Shown here: positions 7,999 through 17,465 of the stretch, in pieces
Numbering within the stretch: position 1 is the first letter of the stretch
Layout of the letters: each line of letters starts with the position of its first letter
Assembly (NCBI GenBank): GCA_947492525.1
Contig: CANLNQ010000022.1
Coordinates: 62,001-126,000, forward strand
DNA length: 64,000 bases
From: an uncultured Granulosicoccus sp.
GTDB lineage: Bacteria > Pseudomonadota > Gammaproteobacteria > Granulosicoccales > Granulosicoccaceae
Direction: 5' to 3'
Notes under the pieces: generated by a model
Databases searched by the model: none
Told to the model about the DNA's origin: nothing
What the model saw: only the letters and a program-made list of their open reading frames with translations
Translations under genes and position numbers: made by a program

Positions 7999-8937
7999 AT
8001 GCTAAGCAATACAATCAGCCACAGTACACACGACGCCAGCGAAGACGAACGCAACAGGGACATAAAGATCTATGTCAATGGTGAGATCGTCCATCGGGAC
8101 GAAGCCAAGGTGTCCGTTTACGATTCGGGCTTCATGCTGGGTGATGGCATGTGGGAAGGTATGCGGCTGTACAATGGGAAATGGGCATTCTTCGATGAGC
8201 ACATGGACCGTTTCTTCAATTCCTGCAAGGCAGTCTCGATCGATGTCGGCATGGACAAGGCCGGCATTCTGGATGCCTTGACTCGCACGGCTGCGGCCAA
8301 CAACATGACGCATGATGTGCACTGTCGCCTGATGCTGACACGCGGTATCAAGGACAAACCGTTTCAGCACCCCAAGCTCAGTCGCAACGGGCCCACCCTG
8401 GTCATCATCATGGAGCACTCGAAGCCGGCAGCCAGTCTGCAGAGTGCGGGAATCACCCTGGCCACGGTGCCCCAGGTGCGTGGTCTGCCCATGAGTCAGG
8501 ATGCCAAATTCAACAGTCACTCGAAGTTGAATTGTGTCATCGCCTGCTTGCAGGCGGAGCAGGCGGGCGCTGATGAGGGGTTGATGCTGGATCCTCATGG
8601 CTTTGTCAACACGACCAATGCCTGCAACTTCTTCATCGTCAGGCGCGGGGAAGTCTGGACCTCGAAGCCGGACTATTGCATGAACGGGGTGACTCGACAG
8701 AAAGTGATCGACCTGTGTCGACAGAACGATATTCCTGTTTTCGAAAAGCACTTTTCCCTGTATGAAGCCTATGGCGCAGACGAGGCGTTTCTGACCGGGA
8801 CCTTTGGTGCACAAACACCGGTTGCCTCCATCGACGGTAAACCCATTGGCAATGGCAACGAGCGTCCGATGATTGCCCGTATACAGAGCTTGTACAAATC
8901 ACTGATCAGTGAGAATACCGGCAGCTCGCAACTGTAG
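7999..8937 (+). CDS. Class IV PLP aminotransferase
   Basis: A 312-residue fold-type IV aminotransferase of the branched-chain / D-amino acid transaminase superfamily. Features are YVNGEIVHRDEAKVSVYDSG at the N-terminus, GDGMWEGMRLYNG, the segment AKFNSHSKLNCVIACLQAE that carries the candidate PLP lysine, EGLMLDPHGFVNTTNACNFF, and TRQKVIDLCR. Its position between the binding protein and the permease of a TRAP transporter suggests that it acts on the imported compound or its keto derivative. Substrate and stereochemistry cannot be read from the sequence. Start chosen at the ATG at 7999, after the intercistronic hairpin. Confidence 0.88.
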   Translation: MLSNTISHSTHDASEDERNRDIKIYVNGEIVHRDEAKVSVYDSGFMLGDGMWEGMRLYNGKWAFFDEHMDRFFNSCKAVSIDVGMDKAGILDALTRTAAANNMTHDVHCRLMLTRGIKDKPFQHPKLSRNGPTLVIIMEHSKPAASLQSAGITLATVPQVRGLPMSQDAKFNSHSKLNCVIACLQAEQAGADEGLMLDPHGFVNTTNACNFFIVRRGEVWTSKPDYCMNGVTRQKVIDLCRQNDIPVFEKHFSLYEAYGADEAFLTGTFGAQTPVASIDGKPIGNGNERPMIARIQSLYKSLISENTGSSQL

Positions 8938-9088
8938 ATCCGCTTGCTCATCGAGGAGCCAGCCCATTGGCATGACCCGGAATAGCCATGGCTGAATCCC
9001 GTTCTCGGTTTCGGTAGCGGGGCCAGTTTCGACGCGATTGCCTGGCGTTGCCGTATTCAACCATCCACTCAACCGGCGAATCAAGAGA

Positions 9089-11830
9089 ATGGATCAGAAA
9101 AAGCAATTCGAGGCAGCTGGTGTCGAGAATGAGGCAGCGGGACATGGGAACCTGAGTCAGGTTGATCTGGATGAACTGGTAGCCTCGTCCGACACGGGGG
9201 CAAGAACGCCGGCGGGTCTTGCCGCCAAGCTGATTTTCGGGGTGGCGCTGATCTGGTCGCTTTTTCAGCTGTGGATAGCGTCCCCCCTGCCTTATATGCT
9301 GGGTGCCGGAATACTCAATGATACGCAGGCCCGATCCTTTCATCTGGCCTTTGCTCTCTTTCTGGGTTTCGCGGCCTATCCGGCAGCGCGTTCACGGCTC
9401 GATCTGACCATCGGTCTCGGTGTGCCGGCATTACTGGTGGTGCTGTTCATGATTGGCGCCAAGGAGGGCGTCAATACCTGGTGGATTCCCGTGATCGGTT
9501 TGTGCGTCATGGCTGGCATTGTGGCGGGTTCGCCCAAACACCGAGTACCGTCCTGGGAATGGGCCATGGCCTTGCTTGCGGCCGGTTCCGCCTTTTATAC
9601 CTATCTGTTCTATGAAAGTATTTCTCAGCGTGTCGGAGCACCGATAACACAGGATTTCGTGATTGCCGTGCTGGGGATCATGCTGTTGCTGGAGGCGGCT
9701 CGACGGTCTCTGGGGCCGGCCCTGATGGTTGTTGCAACGCTCTTTCTTGTCTACACCTTTCTGGGGCCGCTGATGCCGGCCATCGTGTCCCACAAGGGGA
9801 ATGCCCTGTCCGAGGTGGTCAATCATCAGTGGATTACCACGGAGGGTGTGTTCGGTATTGCACTGGGGGTGTCCACGTCCTTCGTCTTTCTGTTCGTGCT
9901 GTTCGGCTCCTTGCTGGACAAGGCGGGCGCCGGTAATTATTTCATCCAGGTGGCCTTCAGTCTGATGGGGCATCTGCGTGGTGGTCCTGCGAAAGCCGCG
10001 GTCGTATCCTCGGCCATGACCGGGCTCATATCCGGCTCCTCCATTGCCAATGTCGTCACAACCGGCACATTCACCATTCCATTGATGCGAAAGGTGGGCT
10101 TCTCGGCGGAGAAGGCGGGTGCCATTGAAGTGGCAAGCTCGGTCAATGGCCAGATCATGCCGCCAGTCATGGGAGCGGCGGCATTCCTGATGGTGGAGTA
10201 TGTCGGTTTGTCCTATTTCGAGGTCGTCAGACACGCCTTTCTTCCGGCGCTCATCAGCTACATCGCCCTAGTGTATATCGTGCACCTGGAAGCCATGAAG
10301 GCAAACCTGCAGGCATTGCCTCGATCGTATGAACCCGGCCCCTGGATGCAGCGCCTGGCAGGTATGGCATTCGCGATTGTTGCCATCTGCGTGCTCAGTT
10401 TTCTGGTGTACTTCGGCATGGGCTGGATCCGGCCAGCCTTTGGTGACAAGGCCGGCTTTGTCGTGTTTGCACTGCTGGTGCTGGTCTATCTTGGCTTGCT
10501 GGTGGTGGCGTCAAGAGAAGAGGCGCTCAGACTGGATGACCCCAATGAGCCCACGACATCACTGCCGGTTCCCGGGCCGACCGCAAGAGCAGGCTTGCAT
10601 TACATTCTTCCGGTCGTGGTGCTGGTCTGGTCGCTCATGGTCGATCGTCTGAGTCCTGGCCTGTCCGCGTTCTGGGCGTCCGCTTTCATGATCTTCATAC
10701 TGCTGACTCAGAGACCGCTGATGGCCATGTTGCGGGGTGAGGGTGCGCTGCTGGCCAGGGTGTCCGAAGGGTTTTCGGATCTCCTTGACGGTCTGGTGTC
10801 CGGTGCGAGAAACATGATCGGCATAGGCATCGCCACAGCCACCGCCGGTATCATCGTCGGAGCTGTCAGTCAGACGGGGGTAGGCTCGGCTCTGGCCGAT
10901 GTGGTCGAGGTGCTGTCCGGTGGTCATCTGATGGCGATTCTCTTCCTGACCGCCGGGTTGTCTCTCATTCTGGGTATGGGGCTGCCGACAACAGCCAACT
11001 ATATTGTGGTGTCAGCGCTGCTGGCACCTGTCATCGTGACATTGGGGCAACAGAACGGACTCATTGTCCCGTTGATCGCGGTGCATCTCTTCGTCTTCTA
11101 TTTCGGCATCATGGCGGACGTGACACCGCCGGTTGGTCTGGCCTCGTTTGCCGCGGCGGCTGTCTCCGGTGGAGACCCCGTCAAGACGGGTGTGGTGGCC
11201 TTCTTCTACAGTCTGCGAACAGCTGCGCTACCCTTTCTGTTCATATTCAATACGGAATTGCTGCTGATCGACGTCAGCTGGTTGCAAGGGTTGTTCGTGT
11301 TTGTCGTCGCAACTGCTGCCATGTTGTTGTTTGCCGCGGCGACCCAGGGCTGGTTTCTGACCCGAAGCCGTATCCATGAGAGCCTGCTGCTGCTGCTGAT
11401 TGCCTTCAGCCTGTTTCGCCCCGGATTCTGGATGGACATGATCGTACCACCGTTTCAGCGTGTGGAACCTGCCGCCATCGAGGGTGCGGTCATGCAGCTG
11501 GCACCTGGTGAGGAAATACGCCTGGCAGTGGACGGACTGGACCAATTGGGAGACCCGGTCAGTTTTGTGGGTGTACTGCCGCTGGCGGCGGGTGATTCGG
11601 GAATGGATCGCCTGGTTGGGTCGGGGTTGCAATATGTGATAGAAGGCGAGGTAGTGAGAATCGACAATGTCACGTATGACAGTCCGGCTCAGGAAGCCGG
11701 TTTTGATTGGGACCAGATAGTCACCGATGTGTTGATACCCAACGGCCAACCCGCCAAGTACTGGATTTTCGTTCCGGCCTTGATGCTGCTCGGACTGGTG
11801 GTGTCATTACAGCGGCGACGAGTCTCCTGA
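9089..11830 (+). CDS. TRAP transporter fused permease (4TM/12TM, TAXI type)
   Basis: A 913-residue membrane protein combining the small DctQ-like subunit (about residues 45-200) and the large DctM-like subunit (about 200-700), as usual for TAXI systems. Typical segments are GGPAKAAVVSSAMTGLISGS, NGQIMPPVMGAAAFLMVEY and LGMGLPTTANYIVVSALLAP. The last ~200 residues carry additional membrane helices and a soluble domain with PDZ-like character (ending VRIDNVTYDSPAQEAGFDW), consistent with the DUF3394 extension known from this family. It forms the transporter with the TAXI protein at 6930. ATG at 9089 chosen; a TTG at 9038 would add 17 residues. Confidence 0.93.
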   Translation: MDQKKQFEAAGVENEAAGHGNLSQVDLDELVASSDTGARTPAGLAAKLIFGVALIWSLFQLWIASPLPYMLGAGILNDTQARSFHLAFALFLGFAAYPAARSRLDLTIGLGVPALLVVLFMIGAKEGVNTWWIPVIGLCVMAGIVAGSPKHRVPSWEWAMALLAAGSAFYTYLFYESISQRVGAPITQDFVIAVLGIMLLLEAARRSLGPALMVVATLFLVYTFLGPLMPAIVSHKGNALSEVVNHQWITTEGVFGIALGVSTSFVFLFVLFGSLLDKAGAGNYFIQVAFSLMGHLRGGPAKAAVVSSAMTGLISGSSIANVVTTGTFTIPLMRKVGFSAEKAGAIEVASSVNGQIMPPVMGAAAFLMVEYVGLSYFEVVRHAFLPALISYIALVYIVHLEAMKANLQALPRSYEPGPWMQRLAGMAFAIVAICVLSFLVYFGMGWIRPAFGDKAGFVVFALLVLVYLGLLVVASREEALRLDDPNEPTTSLPVPGPTARAGLHYILPVVVLVWSLMVDRLSPGLSAFWASAFMIFILLTQRPLMAMLRGEGALLARVSEGFSDLLDGLVSGARNMIGIGIATATAGIIVGAVSQTGVGSALADVVEVLSGGHLMAILFLTAGLSLILGMGLPTTANYIVVSALLAPVIVTLGQQNGLIVPLIAVHLFVFYFGIMADVTPPVGLASFAAAAVSGGDPVKTGVVAFFYSLRTAALPFLFIFNTELLLIDVSWLQGLFVFVVATAAMLLFAAATQGWFLTRSRIHESLLLLLIAFSLFRPGFWMDMIVPPFQRVEPAAIEGAVMQLAPGEEIRLAVDGLDQLGDPVSFVGVLPLAAGDSGMDRLVGSGLQYVIEGEVVRIDNVTYDSPAQEAGFDWDQIVTDVLIPNGQPAKYWIFVPALMLLGLVVSLQRRRVS

Positions 11831-12459
11831 CAGGCAAAGCGGACGGCTTCATGCCGATGCTGCAAGGACCGCTGTCATGGCGCTGAGGGCAGGGGGTCCT
11901 GGCTTGAAAGTGAATGAAACGGCCCGCATGCTCTCGATGGTAGTTTTCCGGAGAGCCTTGAGCGTGCCCGGAGTAGGTCGCGCGATATCGGCCACGTACC
12001 AGGTGACATGCAGGTAGTCGAGGAAGCCGCGTCGGCCCGGGTTCCGAAGAAATCGACCGGGCAGTGACCTGCCACCGATGCCCGATCAGTTACTCAACAC
12101 GTACAGATTCACCCACCTACCTGCGCGGATAGTGCGTCAGGTGTGACATCAAACGGGGCGGCGGCGCTTTACCGACGGTCAGGCGTCACTGATGCTGGCG
12201 GTGACCGGGATCGGGCCTGTGGCGAGTAGCAAATGACCCAGATCGACGTCAGTCGTCAGGTCGGCTCGAAAGCGCCACTGCCGGCGGGAATGTGAGTCCA
12301 CGGTCACACGATCGGTGCAGCGGGCTGAAGCCGGTCCTGAATTCAGCTGTAAGCAAAGCCAGTCAATACGGGAAAATATACAATTTCGCCGCCGACGCTG
12401 CGGTACAATTTGCCCACCGCCAAACGGACAGGGCGGCTATTCATACATAGGAGAAAAAC
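11831..12459. other. 629-bp gene-poor region with possible gene remnant
   Basis: No convincing complete gene. On the minus strand, a frame from just after a stop near 12090 down to a TGA at 11849 encodes about 75 residues with protein-like composition (for example YLHVTWYVADIARPTPGTLK), but it lacks a start codon near its beginning; it could be a decayed gene end. The right part holds the ssb promoter region with AT-rich TATACAAT and GGTACAAT segments (12376-12410) and a small CCGCC/GGCGG hairpin just before the ssb ribosome site. No tRNA-like element was found. Confidence 0.35.
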
Positions 12460-12930
12460 ATGGCACGTGGTGTAAACAAAGTCATACTGGTTGGTAACCT
12501 GGGTGCTGATCCCGAGGTACGTTACATGCCCAGCGGTGGCGCGGTCACCAACATCAGTATCGCGACATCAGAGCAATGGACTGACAAGGCGTCAGGGCAG
12601 AAACAGGAGCGTACGGAGTGGCATCGCGTCACACTCTTCAACCGAATGGGCGAGATCGCGGGCGAATACCTGAAAAAGGGCTCACAGGTCTATATCGAGG
12701 GGTCGATACGTACTGACAAGTACCAGGACAAGAACACCGGTGAAGATCGATACTCAACGCAGATCATCGCGCGGGACATGCAATTGCTGGGTGGACGCAG
12801 CGATGGTGGCGGTAGCGATTACAATCAGTCCCGGCCGCAGCAGCAACCCTCTCAAACGCCGCAGCAGCCAACGACGCAACCCATGCAGACGGCAGCGGGT
12901 GCGGAGTTCGATGACGATATTCCGTTCTGA
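12460..12930 (+). CDS. ssb: Single-stranded DNA-binding protein
   Basis: A 156-residue SSB with the N-terminal OB fold ([56 protein letters not shown]), a Gln/Pro/Gly-rich disordered linker from about residue 115, and the acidic tip DDDIPF that recruits replication and repair proteins. It binds single-stranded DNA as a tetramer. An AGGAGAAA ribosome site precedes the ATG. uvrA, a frequent divergent neighbour of ssb in gammaproteobacteria, is absent. Confidence 0.98.
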   Translation: MARGVNKVILVGNLGADPEVRYMPSGGAVTNISIATSEQWTDKASGQKQERTEWHRVTLFNRMGEIAGEYLKKGSQVYIEGSIRTDKYQDKNTGEDRYSTQIIARDMQLLGGRSDGGGSDYNQSRPQQQPSQTPQQPTTQPMQTAAGAEFDDDIPF

Positions 12931-12960
12931 ACTTCTCCCAGTCGCAGAGTTCTGACCCAG

Positions 12961-12983
12961 GCGGCGCCTTTCGTACGCGCCGC
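12961..12983 (+). terminator. GC-rich hairpin after ssb
   Basis: GCGGCGC and GCGCCGC form a perfect 7-bp stem with a 9-nt loop, 31 bp after the ssb stop. There is no T run, so termination strength is uncertain. Confidence 0.4.
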
Positions 12984-13001
12984 GCATATCCAGGTAATAC
13001 G

Positions 13002-14321
13002 ATGCAAAATTTCTCTATCGCTCTGCTGCTGACAACGTCTATCATGGCCGGAGCCACACACGCCGCAGCTTCCGAGAATCTTTGCGAGGGCTTGTTCACC
13101 GGCACTGAGCGCGTGGCGATCCCGGCCGTTGCCAAGCCGCCGTTCATGAAGTACTACAAGGATCCGGCCTTCGGCAGCAAGGTCATTCGTATCACCGATG
13201 CGCGCGAAGGGGAAATCTTCAAGCCTGCCTACAGTTCCATGCAGGCCTGGAATGCCGATGAGTCCATGCTGCTGTTGTATCGCGGTGGTGAAAATCCGGC
13301 TCATGTACTGGTGGATGGCAAGACCTATGAGCCCTTTCGTGAGCTGGAAATCATTCCCTCCGACCTGGAAGAGGTCTATTGGAGTCACACCGACCCGGAT
13401 ACCTTCTACTACGTCAGCAAGTATTCACGGGACTACGGTTTTCTGAAGCGCTACAGCATCAAGGATGACAAGTCCTACAAGGTTCGGGACTTCTACGACA
13501 TCTGCGGTAAACGGGGCCTGCCGACTGGCGGTAACGATGTGCAGATGCAGGCGCTGGACGATGATCTGTTCGGATTTCGCTGCCGCAAGAGCGAAGAGGA
13601 ATTCTTCATGTTTTCCTACCGACCCAGTACGGATGAAGTCATCCAGGCCCCGCTGAGCAAGGAGCAGGGCTGGGAGCCATGGAGTGCGCCCATTCCCGGT
13701 CCGTCGGGCGATCGATTCTGGCTGCAGGGGAAGGTTCTGGACCCGGATCTGAAGACCGTGACCCTCAAGCAGGACATGAAACGGTATCACGAGCATGCCA
13801 ATATCGGTCAGACGCATGACGGGCAGGATGCCGTTTTTCAGGCGGTGTTCGATCCGTCACCCAACGGCTGTGACGATGATCTCTGGCAGGGAGTGGGCCA
13901 TCTGGTCGTCCATAACATGGAAACGGGTGAGTGTCGCCCCGTCATCAATGAGGCCAAGGGCTACCCCTACACGACCTCTGGCACACATGTCTCTGCTCAG
14001 GCGTACAAGAATCCGGGTTGGATCGCTATGTCCAGCGTCGGCTATGGGTCATTCGAGTTTTTCAGCAACAAGCGCAAGGCGCCGGCTCTGCTGTCAGAGA
14101 TCTATCTGGCCAACACCGACCCGGATAACGAAGTCGTGTGCCGACTGGCCCACCACCGTTCCTTTGGCAAGGATGCAAAGCGGGGCGGGTACAAGGCCTA
14201 TTTCGGTGAGCCGCATGCCACCATCAGTCCCAGTGGCACGCGCATCATATTCGGTTCAGACTGGTACGACTCAGGATCTGTCAATGCCTTTGTCATCGAG
14301 CTGCCAGCGTACGAGAAATAG
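13002..14321 (+). CDS. Secreted propeller-like protein of unknown function
   Basis: A 439-residue protein with a signal peptide (cleavage near THAAAS) and repeated Asp/Trp-rich strands typical of TolB/WD40-like beta propellers: SKVIRITDAREGEIF, MQAWNADESMLLLYRGG, YWSHTDPDTFYYVS, GEPHATISPSGTRIIFGSDW. Proteins of this general layout include oligogalacturonate-lyase-like enzymes, but no catalytic signature can be assigned here. It follows ssb by 71 bp, with a GC-rich hairpin between them, so it may not be co-transcribed. Confidence 0.6.
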   Translation: MQNFSIALLLTTSIMAGATHAAASENLCEGLFTGTERVAIPAVAKPPFMKYYKDPAFGSKVIRITDAREGEIFKPAYSSMQAWNADESMLLLYRGGENPAHVLVDGKTYEPFRELEIIPSDLEEVYWSHTDPDTFYYVSKYSRDYGFLKRYSIKDDKSYKVRDFYDICGKRGLPTGGNDVQMQALDDDLFGFRCRKSEEEFFMFSYRPSTDEVIQAPLSKEQGWEPWSAPIPGPSGDRFWLQGKVLDPDLKTVTLKQDMKRYHEHANIGQTHDGQDAVFQAVFDPSPNGCDDDLWQGVGHLVVHNMETGECRPVINEAKGYPYTTSGTHVSAQAYKNPGWIAMSSVGYGSFEFFSNKRKAPALLSEIYLANTDPDNEVVCRLAHHRSFGKDAKRGGYKAYFGEPHATISPSGTRIIFGSDWYDSGSVNAFVIELPAYEK

Positions 14322-14327
14322 GCGTCA

Positions 14328-14867
14328 TTACCACATGAGGTCGTCGGGTATTTCATACCCGGCGTACTCGTCCTCGACGTCTTCTTCCTTGTCGTCTCTT
14401 GTGTTCAGCAATATCAGCCAGCTCTGATCACGTTCGCCGATCTTTTCGGCGGCCTGGCGCGGCACGATACTCAGTTCTTCGCCCTGTCCGACAATGGCAA
14501 GGGCGCCGCGTATGAGGGCCTGGCGGTGCTCATCGCTCAACATCAGTGTCTTGATGACCCCGGCGTGGTCGAAGCGATATTCGGTGTCGCCCCGGTCGCT
14601 GATCACATTGAGTTCCACGATCTGACGAATCTGTGCCTGAATGGCTCTCTGTTCGGCGGCCCGGTCTCTCTCCTCGTTCAGAGCGCGGTCTCTGGCGAGT
14701 TGCTCGGCTTGTCGCTGTTTGACGAGCTCGGCTGTCTCATCAACCACCTCGGCACCCTTGCGCTGCATCTTCTCCTTCGTGTTCTTTGCCTTTCGCGCCT
14801 TGACCATCTGCTTCTGGCTGGCCAGGCCTGCCTGACGAAGTTGTTCCTGTAATGACATCTTTGCCAC
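14328..14867 (-). CDS. DUF2058 (YaiL-type) protein
   Basis: A 179-residue protein with the DUF2058 N-terminus MSLQEQLRQAGLASQKQ, a strongly charged coiled-coil region (about residues 20-80, rich in K, R, E, Q) and the C-terminal VIKTLMLSDEHRQALIRG segment. The family is common in gammaproteobacteria and described as nucleoprotein- or polynucleotide-associated; its function is unsettled. The GTG start at 14867 is supported by AGGA eight bases upstream; an ATG three codons later is the alternative. It ends 6 bp from the convergent propeller-like gene. Confidence 0.88.
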   Translation of the reverse strand: MAKMSLQEQLRQAGLASQKQMVKARKAKNTKEKMQRKGAEVVDETAELVKQRQAEQLARDRALNEERDRAAEQRAIQAQIRQIVELNVISDRGDTEYRFDHAGVIKTLMLSDEHRQALIRGALAIVGQGEELSIVPRQAAEKIGERDQSWLILLNTRDDKEEDVEDEYAGYEIPDDLMW

Positions 14868-14900
14868 TGCTTGATTCCTGTGTTGCCCGGTTGTGTTGAA

Positions 14901-16445
14901 TCACTTCAACGGTTTCTTGAGTACTGTCAATGGTATATCGATATCGAGCTCGGCACTGACACGAGTGCGTGCCACGAGCGCGTCCGTTTCCGCATGGATA
15001 CCCAGCAACCGTATCTGGGGGTTGTTGGCCCGAATGCGCAGACCGCCGGTACGGGCAGGGTCCTGAAGCTGCAACTGCAGGCGTTGTTCCAGATTGCGCG
15101 TGTGATCAGTCAGATCCAGCGTGGACGCGCGCTGGATTGCGGCAATGATCTGACCTTCGAACACGGTGCTGATCAAGTTCCACAAGGCGGAGTCAATCAG
15201 TCGGGACAGTTGAATATCCTTCAACTGCAGTTGCTGGCTGTCAGGCTCCACCACCGGGCTTGCCGTCAGAAACAGCGTGCCCCTTGTGTCCCTTCGCGTA
15301 CCGGGCAGCTGTGCGGTGAAATCCAGTTCTACCGTGACGCCTTTGTTGTTGCCGGACAGGTCGATACGCGTGAGCACCACACTGACCCTGCCGGCGGCAG
15401 AATCCGCCGAATAGGCCCTGCCCAGTACCATCGGGGAGATGACGGATTCCAGCTGGTCGTAGTCGGCTCGAAGCAACAGATCGAAATCGGTCCTGCTGGC
15501 CTTGAAATCAACCTTGCGCAGCGGTGGCAATTGCAGCGTTTCAGGTTGCAGTGCATGGCTGTCGACAACCGTGGTGCCTGCAAGCTCGAAACCGAACCCG
15601 AGGCTGTCGGTTTCGGTGTGAATGCCGGAGAATGCGAAGCCTGTTGGAACGATATTCAGATGAAGCTGCTGAGACCCGGCATCAGATGGCGTATCGTTCT
15701 GCCCGGGGTTGGTCGGTATATCCAGAGCGAAACTGTAACTGTGCCAACGTTCGGTCAGCTGCTGGCGAAAACGCGCGCAGTCGATGCTGTCATTGAGGCG
15801 TGGTTGCAGCTCGGCCAGCTGTCTGTCAAGTGCATCATTGACGATATCCTGAATGTCGAAATCGAGCTTGCCACGCCACAGAGCTCTGGGTTTTTCGCTC
15901 CAGCGATAGTCAGCTTCCACCTGTAGCTGCGGACACCAATCTGCCCGCATCTGGACAGACGAGGTCACCGTGCTGAGCAGAGCGCCACTGACCTGTATCT
16001 GCGACAGGCCCAATGTGCGGGCAGCTGTACCGCGTATGCCGACCACACCACTGAAGCGCAGTGGCGCGGAGGCGATGATCTGTCCATCACTGCCTGATAC
16101 TGCCAGGGGGGCTGTTTGCTCGATAAGCAGATCCCACAGTGCCGTTCCACAGACACGGATCCCGAGCAGACGCTTGCACACACGTTTTTCCCCGGCTACC
16201 GGATAGTCGCCGGGCAGTTTCTCTGCAGCGATGGCTTCGATGTCTGCATAGCTTACCCGAGCGCGCAATCCGAACCGGCTGGTGCCGGCCTGTACGCGTT
16301 GAGGTGTCGATTCCCCCGCAGCATCGGGTCTTTCACTGACTTGAACAGCGTCCGGCTCTCTCTGACATCCGGAAAGCGCCATGACGGCCAGAATCATCCC
16401 CACCAGGGCGTATCGACTGTCACGGTGCCGATCCGGTCGGACCAT
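14901..16445 (-). CDS. DUF4403-like lipoprotein
   Basis: A 514-residue protein with a lipoprotein signal (ALVGMILAVMALSGC, lipobox LSGC), so it is probably anchored in an envelope membrane. The mature part has two repeated lipid-transfer-like halves (early SYADIEAIAAEKLPGDYPV; later KVDFKASRTDFDLLLRADYD and ISPMVLG), matching the DUF4403 layout of large hydrophobic-groove proteins. Function is unknown. The ATG at 16445 was chosen for the lipobox; the frame continues to an ATG at 16562, but that extension would bury the signal peptide and is largely encoded by an imperfect 25-bp repeat. Confidence 0.7.
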   Translation of the reverse strand: MVRPDRHRDSRYALVGMILAVMALSGCQREPDAVQVSERPDAAGESTPQRVQAGTSRFGLRARVSYADIEAIAAEKLPGDYPVAGEKRVCKRLLGIRVCGTALWDLLIEQTAPLAVSGSDGQIIASAPLRFSGVVGIRGTAARTLGLSQIQVSGALLSTVTSSVQMRADWCPQLQVEADYRWSEKPRALWRGKLDFDIQDIVNDALDRQLAELQPRLNDSIDCARFRQQLTERWHSYSFALDIPTNPGQNDTPSDAGSQQLHLNIVPTGFAFSGIHTETDSLGFGFELAGTTVVDSHALQPETLQLPPLRKVDFKASRTDFDLLLRADYDQLESVISPMVLGRAYSADSAAGRVSVVLTRIDLSGNNKGVTVELDFTAQLPGTRRDTRGTLFLTASPVVEPDSQQLQLKDIQLSRLIDSALWNLISTVFEGQIIAAIQRASTLDLTDHTRNLEQRLQLQLQDPARTGGLRIRANNPQIRLLGIHAETDALVARTRVSAELDIDIPLTVLKKPLK

Positions 16446-16515
16446 CGTGCCGGGCAGGCTGAGGCTTGCCGAGATCACGCGGTAGAGACCGGCAAGGATG
16501 GCAATCCGACCCTTG

Positions 16516-16567
16516 ATGGTGTGAGCAGCGATCATGCGGATGATGGCGTGAGCCGCAATCATGCGGA
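16516..16567. repeat. Two imperfect 25-bp direct repeats
   Basis: Copies at 16516-16540 and 16543-16567 match at 22 of 25 positions and are separated by TG. They lie between the GST gene and the chosen start of the DUF4403-like gene, overlapping a possible N-terminal extension. Confidence 0.8.
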
Positions 16568-16568
16568 G

Positions 16569-17270
16569 TCAATCAGGCGCTGGTACAGTGATGCCGATCC
16601 TGACGGCAGGTCTTTGCAGGCAGCGCTCGAGATAGACCATGGTGTGCTCGAATTCCGCCATGCGAAAATCCTCCTCTGCACCGTATGATTCCCGCACGGC
16701 GCGCAACCAGGGGAATACGGCAATATCGGCGATCGTGTATTGCTCACCCACCAAGAAGGGCTGACCGTCCAGTTGGCGTTCGAGCACGGCCAGCAGGCGT
16801 CGCGATTCGTCGATGAAATGCTGTCTCGGCCTGGGATCGTCGATTTCCTTGCCGGCGAACTTCTTGAAGTACCCGTATTGGCCGAACATGGGCCCCAGGC
16901 CGCTCATCTGGAACATCAACCATTGCAGGGTTTGAGCACGGCCATTGGCATCGGCGGGAATGAGTGTGCCGGTCTTGTCGGCAAGGTAGAGCAGAATGGC
17001 CCCCGATTCCCACAGTGTGACCAACTGACCACCCGGGCCATTCGGATCAATGATGGCAGGAATCTTGTTGTTCGGGTTCAGCGACAGGAACTCCGGTGTG
17101 TGTTGCTCGCCCCTGATGCTGACCCGATGAGCTTCGTAACGCAGGCCCATTTCCTCCAGCGCGATGGATACCTTCACACCGTTGGGTGTCGGGTACGAGT
17201 ACAACTGCAGAACGTTGGGGTCTTTCGCCGGCCAGCGACGAGTGATGGGGTGGTCTGATAGAGTCATCAT
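16569..17270 (-). CDS. Glutathione S-transferase (YfcG/YghU-like)
   Basis: A 233-residue GST. The thioredoxin-fold domain carries LYSYPTPNGVKVSIALEEMG and the glutathione contact NNKIPAIIDP, then ESGAILLYLADK; the helical domain carries LVGEQYTIADIAVFPW. The TPNG motif resembles the disulfide-bond oxidoreductases YfcG and YghU, which use glutathione without a cysteine. The DUF4403-like gene follows on the same strand. Start ATG 17270 or 17267; the frame reaches 17315 without a better start. Confidence 0.88.
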   Translation of the reverse strand: MMTLSDHPITRRWPAKDPNVLQLYSYPTPNGVKVSIALEEMGLRYEAHRVSIRGEQHTPEFLSLNPNNKIPAIIDPNGPGGQLVTLWESGAILLYLADKTGTLIPADANGRAQTLQWLMFQMSGLGPMFGQYGYFKKFAGKEIDDPRPRQHFIDESRRLLAVLERQLDGQPFLVGEQYTIADIAVFPWLRAVRESYGAEEDFRMAEFEHTMVYLERCLQRPAVRIGITVPAPD

Positions 17271-17465
17271 GGGCTGTATGAACAAGGCCTGCGGATGGAA
17301 TCGTATCCAGTACACTAGCGGCTTTCTCGCCCGAGGGCGACCATGCAGGGGGTATTGCGCCGGGGCAAGCGCTTCGGCCGATGCCAGCTGGGTGTGTTGT
17401 CAAGGGCACCCACATCACTTTTTTCGGGTGCACCGACCCAAGCACCTGTTGACCGGATTCGACTA

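Noticed and set aside
14871-15926. 351-residue plus-strand frame over the DUF4403-like gene
   Set aside because: Antisense shadow; the minus-strand frame has a lipobox and family repeats.
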